Assembly (NCBI GenBank): GCA_964451255.1
Contig: CAYVHL010000002.1
Coordinates: forward strand, 124,001 to 188,000
Direction of reading: 5' to 3'
Origin: JAHBTB01 sp964451255
Lineage (GTDB): Bacteria > Armatimonadota > Fimbriimonadia > Fimbriimonadales > Fimbriimonadaceae
Length of the DNA stretch: 64,000 nucleotides
Part shown: in pieces, positions 25,620 through 33,990 of the stretch
How positions within the stretch are numbered: the stretch's first letter is position 1
How the letters are laid out: every line of letters begins with the position of its first letter
The notes under the pieces: model-generated
What the model saw: only the letters and a program-made list of their open reading frames with translations
Told to the model about the DNA's origin: nothing
Database searches by the model: none
Translations under genes and position numbers: made by a program

Positions 25620-27215
25620 ATGCCCAGCCGACACATCCCTTTTGACAGCCTGACCCTTGCCGCCGTCGTTGCGGAAGCCCAGGAACTGGTCGGCGGGCGC
25701 ATCCAGAAGATTTGGCAGCCCGAGCCCCTGGTGGTCGTGCTCTCCGTCTATATCGGGGCCGAGCGGCTTCTGCTGGTCTCGGCGGGGGCCGAGACCGCCC
25801 GGGCCCACCTGGTCTCACGCCGGCCAGACACCGGTGACCTGCCTGCCTTTGTCCAAGCCCTCCGAAAGCATATCGGCGACGGCCGGGTCGTGTTCGTCCG
25901 GCAACGCGGCCTCGACCGGATCATGGAGGTCGGCGTGTCTTCGTCATCGGGAGACTTCCAACTTGTCGCGGAACTGATGGGCAAGCACAGCAACATCATG
26001 CTGGTGGACTCGTCCAGGCACGTCCTGGCTGCGGCCAAGTGGGTGGGGCCGAAGCTCAGTCGTCGGCCGGTGCTGCCTGGGCGACCCTATGACCCGCCAC
26101 CTTTCGATCCCCGGCCACCATTGACCCAGGCAGGCCTGGACCACGACCTACGGGACTACGAGGGTTGGTCACCGTTTCTCGGGCGGCTACTTGACGCCGG
26201 CCTACCCCTGGACGAGGTCAAGGGTTCGTTGGCCGAAGGCACCTTCGGAGCCTGGCTCTCGCCCGGGCATGGCGCGTACCCGTTCGATGTGTCACGTCTG
26301 GGATGGAAGTGCTCGTCAAGGTCTTCCATCAACCAGGCCCTGGACATAGCCTACGCCGAGCGTGTGGATGCTGACCGGCTGGAGAGGGCGAGAGCGTCCC
26401 TCGCCGCCCAGTTGCGAAGGGTGCGATCCCACCGGGAGGCGGCGTTGCTAGAGCTGGCCCGAGCCAAAGAGGCGGCGGACGAAGCAGACCGCACCCAGAT
26501 TCTCGGCGAGTTGGTGCTGGCTTACCAAGGGTCGGTGCAACCTGGCGAGGCGCTCATGGAAGCCTGGGACTACGAGGGCAACCTCGTGGCGATCCCCTTA
26601 GACCCGGAGAAATCGGCGGTCGCCAACGCCCAAGCCCTCTTCACCAAGGCGAAGAAGGCGAAGGCCCGCGCGGATGAAGTGGAGGAGCAGTTCGGTCGCC
26701 TTTCGGAGGACTCGCTGGCCGTCGAATCAGCGCTATCTGATCTAGATAGAGCAACAGACATGCATGTAGTCGACGCTGTCCGGGAGCTCGCGGAACAGCG
26801 GAGGTGGCTCCGTGCCGAACAGCACGTAGGCCCCAAGGAGGAGCGCCCGTTCGAAGGGCATGCAATCCGCGAGCTTGTCTCGCCCGGCGGGTGGCGTGTT
26901 CTCTATGGCACCAACGCCACGAGCAACGACTACCTGACGACGAAGGTCGCCCGGCCCAACGATTGGTGGCTGCATGTGCGCGGCCAGGCATCGTCCCACG
27001 TCGTCCTCCAGACCGGCAACCACCCGGAAAAGGTGCAACGGCCCGACTTGCAATTCGCCGCCGCCGTCGCCGTGCGCAATAGCCCGAGCAAGCACGCCTC
27101 CTATGTGGCGGTGGACTACACGCTCAAGAAACACGTCCGCAAGCCCCGAGGCTCTGCCCCGGGGCTTGCGACTTACGTGCAGGAGAAGACCCTGCACGTT
27201 GAAAGGGCCGAGTAG
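25620..27215 (+). CDS. NFACT-family ribosome quality-control protein (RqcH/Rqc2-like)
   Basis: RqcH binds stalled 50S-peptidyl-tRNA complexes and recruits tRNA-Ala to add C-terminal alanine tails, marking the peptide for degradation. The 531-residue protein has the NFACT-N start (HIPFDSLTLAAVVAEAQEL) and an Asp-Arg pair in RQRGLDRIMEV, equivalent to the catalytically required DR of RqcH. A central helical coiled coil lies at about 250-400. The NFACT-R domain has TTKVARPNDWWLHVRGQASS and ends near GLATYVQEKTLHVE. ATG 25620 gives the standard start. The window also encodes trigger factor and ClpXP, which handle nascent or tagged proteins. An 11-bp perfect inverted repeat lies in its 3' coding end. 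Confidence 0.88.
   Translation: MPSRHIPFDSLTLAAVVAEAQELVGGRIQKIWQPEPLVVVLSVYIGAERLLLVSAGAETARAHLVSRRPDTGDLPAFVQALRKHIGDGRVVFVRQRGLDRIMEVGVSSSSGDFQLVAELMGKHSNIMLVDSSRHVLAAAKWVGPKLSRRPVLPGRPYDPPPFDPRPPLTQAGLDHDLRDYEGWSPFLGRLLDAGLPLDEVKGSLAEGTFGAWLSPGHGAYPFDVSRLGWKCSSRSSINQALDIAYAERVDADRLERARASLAAQLRRVRSHREAALLELARAKEAADEADRTQILGELVLAYQGSVQPGEALMEAWDYEGNLVAIPLDPEKSAVANAQALFTKAKKAKARADEVEEQFGRLSEDSLAVESALSDLDRATDMHVVDAVRELAEQRRWLRAEQHVGPKEERPFEGHAIRELVSPGGWRVLYGTNATSNDYLTTKVARPNDWWLHVRGQASSHVVLQTGNHPEKVQRPDLQFAAAVAVRNSPSKHASYVAVDYTLKKHVRKPRGSAPGLATYVQEKTLHVERAE
27138..27170. repeat. 11-bp perfect inverted repeat inside the NFACT 3' coding end
   Basis: CGCAAGCCCCG (27138-27148) pairs with CGGGGCTTGCG (27160-27170) around an 11-nt loop. 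It encodes residues near RKPRGSAPGLA, about 45 nt before the stop. No T-tract follows, so it is not a standard terminator. Confidence 0.6.
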
Positions 27216-27218
27216 CGC

Positions 27219-27755
27219 CTACTCCGCGGCCAACTTGGCGACCAATGCGTTGAACCTGGCCGGGTCCTTACTCTCGTCAAATGCGCCGTCGATCTCGCGG
27301 ATCACGCCCTTCTTGTCCACGAAAACAAACAAGGGCACGCCCGTCGCTCCCAGGGATTTGTGGAGAGAATCGCCTCCAGTCGTGAACGTATACGTGTACT
27401 TGTGTTGGGCTGCGTATTGCTTGCCGTGGCTGGCGCTCGGTTTCTCTTCCAAGACGTCGGCGCCCAAGACAACCACACCCTTTGACGCGAACTTCGCGTG
27501 CAGTGCCTGGAACGTCGGGCTGGCCTTGCGGCATGGCGCGCACCAAGTGGCCCAGAAGTCGATCACAAGGACTTTGCCCTTGTAAGTCGAGTTGGTGATC
27601 GTCTTGCCGTCCACAGTCTTCATCGAGAAAGACGGCAGTTTCTTGCCCTTCCATGCAGCGATCTTGCTCTGGTGCACGGCGAACACAACGGCCGAGAAGG
27701 CGCAGAAAACGACAGATGCGACGAAAGCGGTCTTGGTCATGGTGGCTCTATCCAT
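27219..27755 (-). CDS. TlpA/ResA-like exported thioredoxin
   Basis: The 178-residue protein has an N-terminal signal anchor (about 6-28) and a thioredoxin fold with the redox motif WATWCAPCRKA and a cis-proline in ATGVPLFVFVD. The central insertion between strands is typical of the TlpA/ResA/DsbE group. It would reduce disulfides in the cell envelope, for instance during cytochrome c maturation; the cytochrome near 21.6 kb is a possible client. GGAGCG 8 nt before ATG 27755 supports that start, and ATG 27740 is an alternative. It converges on the NFACT gene with a 3-nt gap. Confidence 0.88.
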   Translation of the reverse strand: MDRATMTKTAFVASVVFCAFSAVVFAVHQSKIAAWKGKKLPSFSMKTVDGKTITNSTYKGKVLVIDFWATWCAPCRKASPTFQALHAKFASKGVVVLGADVLEEKPSASHGKQYAAQHKYTYTFTTGGDSLHKSLGATGVPLFVFVDKKGVIREIDGAFDESKDPARFNALVAKLAAE

Positions 27756-27839
27756 GTGAAACGCTCCGGTGAGCCCGGCGTTCCGCTACTGGTTCATTGT
27801 AGCTAATGCGCCTCGACCGGTCCGGGGATAATCAGCCCC

Positions 27840-29216
27840 GTGAAGCGCTGGTCGCCCTGGCTGGCCCTACCGTTGGTGTGCGCTCTGTGGCTTGTCTGGC
27901 AGCACCCGGTCGGGAATGCGATGCTCCAGGACTCGGACACAAGGGTCTTGCTCGCCCATTTGCGCGAGCGGCACGACCCCCTGAGTTGGTTCCGAGGCGA
28001 TTGGCCCCTCTTCAACCACTTCTACAGGCCGGTCAGCACTCTGACTTTCGAGTTTGACAACTGGGCTCATGGAAACGATGCTTCAGGCTACGGGCTTACC
28101 CAGGCTGTGATCGCCGGACTCTGCATCCTGCTGGTCTTCTGGGTGGTCCGCGAGCTTAGCGACAAGCCTTGGATGGCTGGGGCTGCGTCTTTCCTGTTCG
28201 GTGCCTGGCATCTGGGTTGGCCCGTGTCGGATTGGACGGCGCGGATCGGATGGCTCGCCGCCGTCCTGGTCTGGGTCGCACCCTTCCGATATGGTTGGCG
28301 ACGTGTGGGCCCGACCTTGATGTCGTCGGCGACGCTCGCCTTTCTGGGGTCGCTCGCCTATCCGCCGGTTTCGTTCGCCGCCCGCACTGTGGGTTGGCTC
28401 CCAGGGCGGACAGCGACCGTCATGACCGTCTTCTGCCTTATCGCGACAGCTTCCTACGCAAGGTTTGAGCGACTGCGGGCGAGAAACATGCCGCCGCTGC
28501 CCGCGACTGCGGAAGACGAGCCGACCGCCAGCCGTACCACGGCGGGAGCGGCAGTGCCCAGACCGACGGACTATCTATGGCTCGTCGCAGCCTTGTTGGC
28601 GCTGGTGTGCGCTTTGGGAAGCTATGAGCAGGCCGTCATGTTGCCCGGCCTGCTCCTAGGCGTCGCCGTCCTCTGGCGGACACGACGACGCAGGCCCCAT
28701 TGGTGGCCGCATTTGGTCTTCTGGGCCGTGCTTGTCGGCTACCTGGTGTTGCGCCGCCAACTTGTGCCCAGCGATGTGAGCGGATACCAGGCGCAACAGT
28801 TCCGCAACGGGCCGGGAGTGTGGCTGTCGTTGTCGAGTTTCCTTGTGCCGTCTTACGGATCGATGCTCCAACTCTGGAGCCAGCTTCAAGAGGACCTGGT
28901 GATCTTGGTGACGGGCGGCCCGCTTCTCAACGCGTTCGCGGTGCTCGGCAACGCAGGCGGCGTCGTCAGCACGATTCGGTCGCACCAAGGTTGGCTTGTC
29001 GCGTTCGCTTGGCTTGGCGGATTCTTCGCCTTCTTGCCGATGGCGTGGCTCAAGATGTTCGAGCACTACTACTACTGGCCGGAGACCTATTGGGCTCTGA
29101 TGGTTGTCGCGCTCGTGACCGTGGCGGGCCAGCTGTTTGTCAATGCCATGTCCCACCCAACGCGACAAGCGCCTTTGCGACCGAGTCCCGCACCTGGTTC
29201 GCTTCCTCGTCAGTGA
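27840..29216 (+). CDS. Polytopic membrane protein, glycosyltransferase-like, unknown
   Basis: The 458-residue protein has about ten hydrophobic segments from the N-terminus (RWSPWLALPLVCALWLVWQ) to about residue 440. An early extracytoplasmic loop contains DSDTRVLLAHLRERHDPLSW and FNHFYRPVSTLTF. That layout, with acidic residues in the first loop, recalls GT-C family mannosyl/dolichyl-phosphate-type transferases, but no certain motif is present. GTG 27840 lies 7 nt after GATAAT, fitting a leaderless start. The last 77 nt overlap the convergent end of pheT, which is unusual for two large genes. Confidence is high that it is a membrane protein and low for function. Confidence 0.68.
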   Translation: MKRWSPWLALPLVCALWLVWQHPVGNAMLQDSDTRVLLAHLRERHDPLSWFRGDWPLFNHFYRPVSTLTFEFDNWAHGNDASGYGLTQAVIAGLCILLVFWVVRELSDKPWMAGAASFLFGAWHLGWPVSDWTARIGWLAAVLVWVAPFRYGWRRVGPTLMSSATLAFLGSLAYPPVSFAARTVGWLPGRTATVMTVFCLIATASYARFERLRARNMPPLPATAEDEPTASRTTAGAAVPRPTDYLWLVAALLALVCALGSYEQAVMLPGLLLGVAVLWRTRRRRPHWWPHLVFWAVLVGYLVLRRQLVPSDVSGYQAQQFRNGPGVWLSLSSFLVPSYGSMLQLWSQLQEDLVILVTGGPLLNAFAVLGNAGGVVSTIRSHQGWLVAFAWLGGFFAFLPMAWLKMFEHYYYWPETYWALMVVALVTVAGQLFVNAMSHPTRQAPLRPSPAPGSLPRQ

Positions 29217-31167
29217 GGTTCGCACCCATCTTGCGTAGCTGCAAGGCGAATGTCATGCTGTGGTGTCCCGGCTCCACGCCCTGGCCCTCGTAGATGTCGC
29301 TGAGCCAGTGCTTCTCCAAACATTCCCCCCCTGCGGCAGAGATGGCGTGGTCCATCTTTCGACAAGGCACGCCCTTGGGAAAGTGGACGGTGATACTCCG
29401 CCTCACAGCCGGGTTCTTGCTGAACGCACGAAGTCGTAAGTCGTCGGGCTTGAGTTCTTGGAGGAACGACAGGTCGAATTCGGCCAAGACCGTCCCCTCC
29501 GGCAGGCCGGACGCCTCCGCCTTGTCTGGATGGATCTGGCCAAGCACACCGACTGGTCGGCCGTCGACAAGGGCGGTGGCCGAGCGGGTCGGGTGCAGCC
29601 GTGGGTCGTCGGCGGTCGTGACGTCGACCGATGCGCCGATGGAACGGAACACGGCCTCGACAACCCCCTTGGCCTCAAAGAAGTCGGCCTGCCGTTCGTC
29701 GGCGTGCTGCCAGTGCGGGCGGGACGCCTGCCCGACCATCAGGACACCGAGGCTGACCGACTCGGTCTCGCCGTCAAACACACGTCCGATCTCGAAGAGC
29801 CGCAGGTCGGTGTGGTTGTTCCTCGCCGAGGTGTCGGCCAGACCTGGCAGAAGGCTGTCACGCAGGTAGGCGATCTCCGGTGAATGCGGGTTCCGGACGA
29901 CGACGCGCTTCTGGCCCCGGTCCAGGGGATGGACGTCGCGCAAGGTGTGGTTCACGATCTCGACCGATCCGCACCGCACCATCGCCTCTGCCAGGCGGTC
30001 GACCAAGAGGTCGGCACCATGGACCCCGCCGAGCGGGGTTGTGCCGATCGGCAACGCCTCAGGGATCTTCTCGTACCCGTGGACTCGGCCGATCTCTTCG
30101 ACAAGGTCGTCCTCACGGAGGACGTCGATCCGCCACGTGGGAACCTCGACTTCGAGCTCGTCAGAACCGGACTTCGCGGCGAGGAAGCCGAGTCTCTCCA
30201 GATAGCCTTTTGCGGTGTCGATATCGACAGCAAGCCCCAAGACTTTGGCGACCCTGCTCATTCGGAGCTTGACCAAGACCACGGGCGGAGTCGACTGGAC
30301 GACGTCCAAGACACCTGGGACCGGTGACGGGCCGCCCGCTTCCTGCAAGAGCTCCGCGAACCGATTGAGCGCGGCCACGACACCCTCGGGGTCGACGTGC
30401 CGCTCAAACCGGAAGCTCGCCTCGGTGAAGAGGCCCAACGCCTTGCGGGTCTTACGGACGGATGAGTTGACGAAGTGCGCCGACTCAAGGAGGCAGCGCG
30501 TGGTCGTCGGGTCGCATTCGGTGTCTTCCCCGCCCATCACTCCGGCGACCCCCACGGGCCGCTCGCCGTCGCAGATCATCATGTTGTCGGGCGTGAGGTC
30601 GTGTTCCTTGCCGTCTAAGGTCGTGAGCTTCTCACCAGTGCGGGCCTGCCGCACGACGATGCTCGTGCCGAGCTTGTCCATGTCATAGGCGTGAAGGGGC
30701 TGCCCGACTTCGAGCATCACGTAGTTCGTCAGGTCGACGAGGAGCGAGATCGGCTTGTGGCCGAGTTTGCGGAGCCTTTCTTGAACCCAGGCGGGCGAGA
30801 CGCCGTTCTGCACTCCTTCGAACACCCGGCAGGCGAACCTGGTGCAGTCTGGTGTCTCGATCTTGACGCTCGCCTTGGCGGCGACCGCAGTGGCCTCGGT
30901 GTCCGCGGCAGGGAAGCGGTTCATCCCGCGTAGGTAGAGTTCGGTCGGTCGGGCGCCGGGGTCTTTCGCCAGGACTTCGCGCGCCATACCCAAGACGCTG
31001 GCACCGTCGCCTCGGTTGGACATGATGTTGACGTCCAGCACCGCCTCGCCCTCGACCTCCGTGATCTCTTCCAGTTCGAAGCCGGTCATCGTCAAAAGGT
31101 CGCCGATCTCCGACACGGACAAGGTGGTTTGCACCCAGTCGCGGAGCATGGACTCGGTGAACTTCAC
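29140..31167 (-). CDS. pheT: Phenylalanyl-tRNA synthetase beta subunit, short form
   Basis: PheT pairs with PheS in an (alpha-beta)2 enzyme that charges tRNA-Phe. The product is 675 residues against about 790-800 in E. coli. The N-terminal strand MKFTESMLRDWV runs directly into VLDVNIMSNRGDGASVLGMA, so the roughly 110-residue EMAP/tRNA-binding OB domain normally inserted there is missing. B3/B4 editing (HKPISLLVDLTNYVML), B5 and the C-terminal FDX-ACB domain (SKNPAVRRSITVHF) are present. GTG 31167 overlaps the VOC gene stop by 4 nt (GTGA). It is the last gene of rocD-pheS-VOC-pheT. Confidence 0.95.
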   Translation of the reverse strand: MKFTESMLRDWVQTTLSVSEIGDLLTMTGFELEEITEVEGEAVLDVNIMSNRGDGASVLGMAREVLAKDPGARPTELYLRGMNRFPAADTEATAVAAKASVKIETPDCTRFACRVFEGVQNGVSPAWVQERLRKLGHKPISLLVDLTNYVMLEVGQPLHAYDMDKLGTSIVVRQARTGEKLTTLDGKEHDLTPDNMMICDGERPVGVAGVMGGEDTECDPTTTRCLLESAHFVNSSVRKTRKALGLFTEASFRFERHVDPEGVVAALNRFAELLQEAGGPSPVPGVLDVVQSTPPVVLVKLRMSRVAKVLGLAVDIDTAKGYLERLGFLAAKSGSDELEVEVPTWRIDVLREDDLVEEIGRVHGYEKIPEALPIGTTPLGGVHGADLLVDRLAEAMVRCGSVEIVNHTLRDVHPLDRGQKRVVVRNPHSPEIAYLRDSLLPGLADTSARNNHTDLRLFEIGRVFDGETESVSLGVLMVGQASRPHWQHADERQADFFEAKGVVEAVFRSIGASVDVTTADDPRLHPTRSATALVDGRPVGVLGQIHPDKAEASGLPEGTVLAEFDLSFLQELKPDDLRLRAFSKNPAVRRSITVHFPKGVPCRKMDHAISAAGGECLEKHWLSDIYEGQGVEPGHHSMTFALQLRKMGANLTDEEANQVRDSVAKALVALGGTWH

Positions 31168-31541
31168 AGGCCCACCGCCTTGGCTTCGACGAATTCGAGT
31201 CGGTTTCCGAATGGGTCTACGGCAAAGAACCGTCGCACTCCGTCCCACCGGTCGTCCCAACGCGGGTTCATATCCAAGGCCTCGAGACGTGTCGCCAGGT
31301 CGTCTAGGTCGGACACCGCGATAGCCGGGTGAGGGTGCCTCAGACGCTCAAAGATTGGTTCGGATTGCAAATGGATTTGGCGTCGGTCGGGAAACTCGAA
31401 CCACACGCCGCCCCTCAAGGCAAGCTCCTTGGGCTTCTTGACCTCAGCCAAACCTAAAACGCCGACATAGAACTCACGGGCCTTGTCTTCCTCGCCGACA
31501 GGCATCGGGATGGCGAAGTGGTGCAGGCCGACGACGCTCAT
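31164..31541 (-). CDS. VOC (glyoxalase/bleomycin-resistance) family protein
   Basis: The 125-residue single-domain VOC protein has paired beta-alpha-beta-beta-beta modules. The candidate metal ligands are His in VVGLHHFAIPM, His in RHPHPAIAVSD, and Glu in NRLEFVEA at the C-terminus. Family members include glyoxalases, dioxygenases and fosfomycin/bleomycin resistance proteins, and the activity cannot be chosen here. It is wedged between pheS and pheT with 4-nt overlaps on both sides, so it is translated with the synthetase. This is an odd place for a metabolic enzyme; the link may be only positional. Confidence 0.88.
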   Translation of the reverse strand: MSVVGLHHFAIPMPVGEEDKAREFYVGVLGLAEVKKPKELALRGGVWFEFPDRRQIHLQSEPIFERLRHPHPAIAVSDLDDLATRLEALDMNPRWDDRWDGVRRFFAVDPFGNRLEFVEAKAVGL

Positions 31542-32566
31542 GGGAACTGCTCCAGAAACCTCAGGTCGTTGTCGAGGAAGTGCCGGAGGTCGTCCACGCC
31601 GTGCGCCATCATCGGGATGCGCTCGACGCCGAGTCCGAAGGCGAAGCCGGTGTAGCGGTCGCTGTCGATTCCGTGCCGTTCCAGTATGTTCGCGTGAACC
31701 ATCCCGGCACCACCGAGCTCGACCCAGCGTCCGTCGAACAGCTTGGGGGTCGAGATCGCGTAATCCACACCGGGCTCGACAAATGGGAAGAAGTCGGGCC
31801 GGAACCTGACCTGCGCCTCGTCGCCGAACATCGCGCTTGCGAAGGCTCGGAGCGTCCCCTTCAGATGGGCCATCGAGACACCTTCGTCGACCATGAAGCA
31901 GTCCACCTGGTGGAACGTGTGGCCGTGGGTGCGGTCGACCGCCTCGTTCCGAAACGTCCGCGCGACCGTGAAGTAGCGGAGCGGGGGCTCGATTTGTTCA
32001 TAGACCCGGCCTTGGAGCGCCGTGCCTTGGGTCCGCAAGATGAGGTCGTCGGTGACGTAAAACGTGTCTTGAGCGTCCATCGCAGGGTGGTCGGGCGGGT
32101 AGTTCAGTTCGTCGAAGTTGTACTTGAACAACTCGAGTTCGGGGCCTTCGGCGTAGACGAAGCCCATCGAACCCAGCGTCCGCTTGATCTTCCGGACGGT
32201 TTGGTTGAGGATGTGCTCCATCCCGATCCTCGGCGGGCGGCCGGGCAGGGTGATGTCTAAGGATTCGTCGGTGAATTGGACTTGCCGTTCCGCGAGCAGG
32301 AGCACCCCGGTCCGTTCGTCGAGAGTGCTTTGGACGCGGGCCTTGGCCTCGTTGACCTTGGCGCCGAATAGGGGCCGCTCTTCCTTTGGCAGGGTGCCGA
32401 TCCCCTTCATCAAGCCGGTCAGAGACCCGTTCTTACCCAAGTATCGGATCTCGATGTCCTTGAGCGTCGCTGTGTCCGGCGCGGCTCGCATGGCCGACAT
32501 GACCTCGCCTTCGAGCCGTTCAAGCTCGTTGGCGAGCGACGTCGGGGGAGCGTCGGTCCCGTCCAT
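31538..32566 (-). CDS. pheS: Phenylalanyl-tRNA synthetase alpha subunit
   Basis: The catalytic subunit has 342 residues, the normal length. It has an N-terminal coiled-coil arm (about 1-90), then the class II core. Motif 2 lies around VARTFRNEAVDRTHGHTFHQ, followed by the phenylalanine-pocket region FFPFVEPGVDY and motif 3 GFAFGLGVERIPMMAHGVDD. It starts at ATG 32566, sharing one base with the rocD stop (TGATG), and overlaps the VOC gene by 4 nt. Both arrangements indicate translational coupling. Partner pheT lies one gene downstream. Confidence 0.97.
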   Translation of the reverse strand: MDGTDAPPTSLANELERLEGEVMSAMRAAPDTATLKDIEIRYLGKNGSLTGLMKGIGTLPKEERPLFGAKVNEAKARVQSTLDERTGVLLLAERQVQFTDESLDITLPGRPPRIGMEHILNQTVRKIKRTLGSMGFVYAEGPELELFKYNFDELNYPPDHPAMDAQDTFYVTDDLILRTQGTALQGRVYEQIEPPLRYFTVARTFRNEAVDRTHGHTFHQVDCFMVDEGVSMAHLKGTLRAFASAMFGDEAQVRFRPDFFPFVEPGVDYAISTPKLFDGRWVELGGAGMVHANILERHGIDSDRYTGFAFGLGVERIPMMAHGVDDLRHFLDNDLRFLEQFP

Positions 32567-33843
32567 CAGCCTACGACCGCCGCGAGGCTCCGTTCGAACC
32601 TACGCAGCGCCTCCGTCAGTTGGTCTTCCGTGATCACCAGCGGTGGGGTCAGCCGGAATGTCCGGTGGCGCGTCTCCTTGGTCAGGAGCCCGTTGGCGAG
32701 CAATTGCGCGCTCAACGCCTTGGTGTCGACTGTCTCGTCGACTTCGACTCCGATGAGCAGCCCTCGGCACCGAACCTCCTTGATCTGCTTGTACGGCATC
32801 GCGGACAGGGTGTCTGCCGCCAGCTTGCCGAGCTTGGCCGTTCGGTCTCCGTAACCGCCGGTCTCCATCTCGGCGAGGGCAGCCAGGGCGACGACCGAGC
32901 CGAGCGGGTTGCCTCCGAAGGTGCTGCCGTGGTCGCCTGGATGGAAGACCTCCATGACCTCCTTTCGTCCGACTGCGGCCGAGACCGGCATGATGCCTCC
33001 CCCCAGGGCCTTGCCGACCGCCATGATGTCGGGCTTGGCGTCTTCGTACATCCAGGCGAACTTCGTGCCTGCCCGGTAGAGTCCACATTGGATCTCGTCC
33101 CAGCACAAGAGCACGTTCGACGCGGTGCAGAGGCGGCGCACATCGGCGAGATAGCCGTCGGGCGGGATGAGGATGCCTCCCTCCGCCTGGATCGGTTCTC
33201 CCAGGACGGCGGCCGTGTTCGGGCCGATCGCGTCCTTGAGCGCTTCGATGTCGCCGAATGGGATGACCTTGAAGCCTGGTGTGAACGGCCCGAAGTGGCG
33301 TTTGTACCCTTCCTCCGAGCTAAACCCGACGATCGTCGTCGTACGTCCGTGGAAGTTGTCTTCGAAGACGATGATCTCGGCCTTGTCGTCGGGCACTCCC
33401 TTGACCGTGTAAGCCCACTTGCGGATGAGCTTGATGCAGGTCTCGATCGCCTCGGCGCCGCTGTTCATGGGGCACACCATGTCCAGCTCGCAGAACTCGG
33501 CCACGCCCTGCAGGAAGAGGGCCACTTCGCTCGTGTAGTAAGCCCGGGAAGTCATCGTCACCCGGTCAAGTTGGTCGCGCACCGCCTGGACGACCGCGGG
33601 CGACAGGTGCCCGTGGCTGACCGCCGAATACGCGCCGAGGCAGTCGATGTACTCCTTGCCTTCGGTGTCCCAGAGGACGGCCCCCGACCCATGCGCGATG
33701 TTGACGGGCAACGGCTTGTAGTTGTGGGTGCCGTAGCGTTGGGTCAGTTCGACGCTCTCGTCTCGGCTGAGGGCGGCGACGGCCGCGTGGACGCCGTTCC
33801 GCTTGATTTCTTCCCACATGGAGCTGGCTGTACGCGTCGTCAT
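32566..33843 (-). CDS. rocD: Ornithine--oxo-acid aminotransferase (class III)
   Basis: The 425-residue PLP-dependent class III aminotransferase has YKPLPVNIAHGSGAVLWDTE, NSGAEAIETCIKLIRKW, the cofactor aspartate in LCWDEIQCGLYR, and the Schiff-base lysine in AVGKALGGG. The pattern and length match RocD, which converts ornithine to glutamate semialdehyde. Acetylornithine aminotransferase (ArgD) is the main alternative, but no arg gene is nearby. ATG 33843 (MTTRTASSMWEEIKRNG) is used; the frame stays open for 54 codons upstream without conserved sequence. It leads the pheS-VOC-pheT operon, an unusual partnership. Confidence 0.85.
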   Translation of the reverse strand: MTTRTASSMWEEIKRNGVHAAVAALSRDESVELTQRYGTHNYKPLPVNIAHGSGAVLWDTEGKEYIDCLGAYSAVSHGHLSPAVVQAVRDQLDRVTMTSRAYYTSEVALFLQGVAEFCELDMVCPMNSGAEAIETCIKLIRKWAYTVKGVPDDKAEIIVFEDNFHGRTTTIVGFSSEEGYKRHFGPFTPGFKVIPFGDIEALKDAIGPNTAAVLGEPIQAEGGILIPPDGYLADVRRLCTASNVLLCWDEIQCGLYRAGTKFAWMYEDAKPDIMAVGKALGGGIMPVSAAVGRKEVMEVFHPGDHGSTFGGNPLGSVVALAALAEMETGGYGDRTAKLGKLAADTLSAMPYKQIKEVRCRGLLIGVEVDETVDTKALSAQLLANGLLTKETRHRTFRLTPPLVITEDQLTEALRRFERSLAAVVG

Positions 33844-33975
33844 AGGGTCATTGTGGACCCAGGCGCAGGCCCGGAACCACCCCGCCGGGTCCCCTGCGCC
33901 ATATGGCTTGGCGCCTTTCGCCACAACATCGCCGGGACAATGTGATCTTTGCGGGGAATCATGGAACACGTTCTG

Positions 33976-33981
33976 TAGGGT
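33976..33981 (+). promoter_or_regulatory. Probable -10 element of the FliL-like gene
   Basis: TAGGGT ends 9 nt before ATG 33991. No Shine-Dalgarno lies in the gap, so the leader would be about 2-4 nt. Confidence 0.3.
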
Positions 33982-33990
33982 CCCGAGTCG

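Noticed and set aside
27138..27170. Intrinsic terminator for the NFACT gene
   Set aside because: The stem is inside the coding sequence and no T-tract follows.
32620..33945. A 441-codon plus-strand open frame
   Set aside because: It is antisense to rocD, whose PLP and class III motifs are clear.
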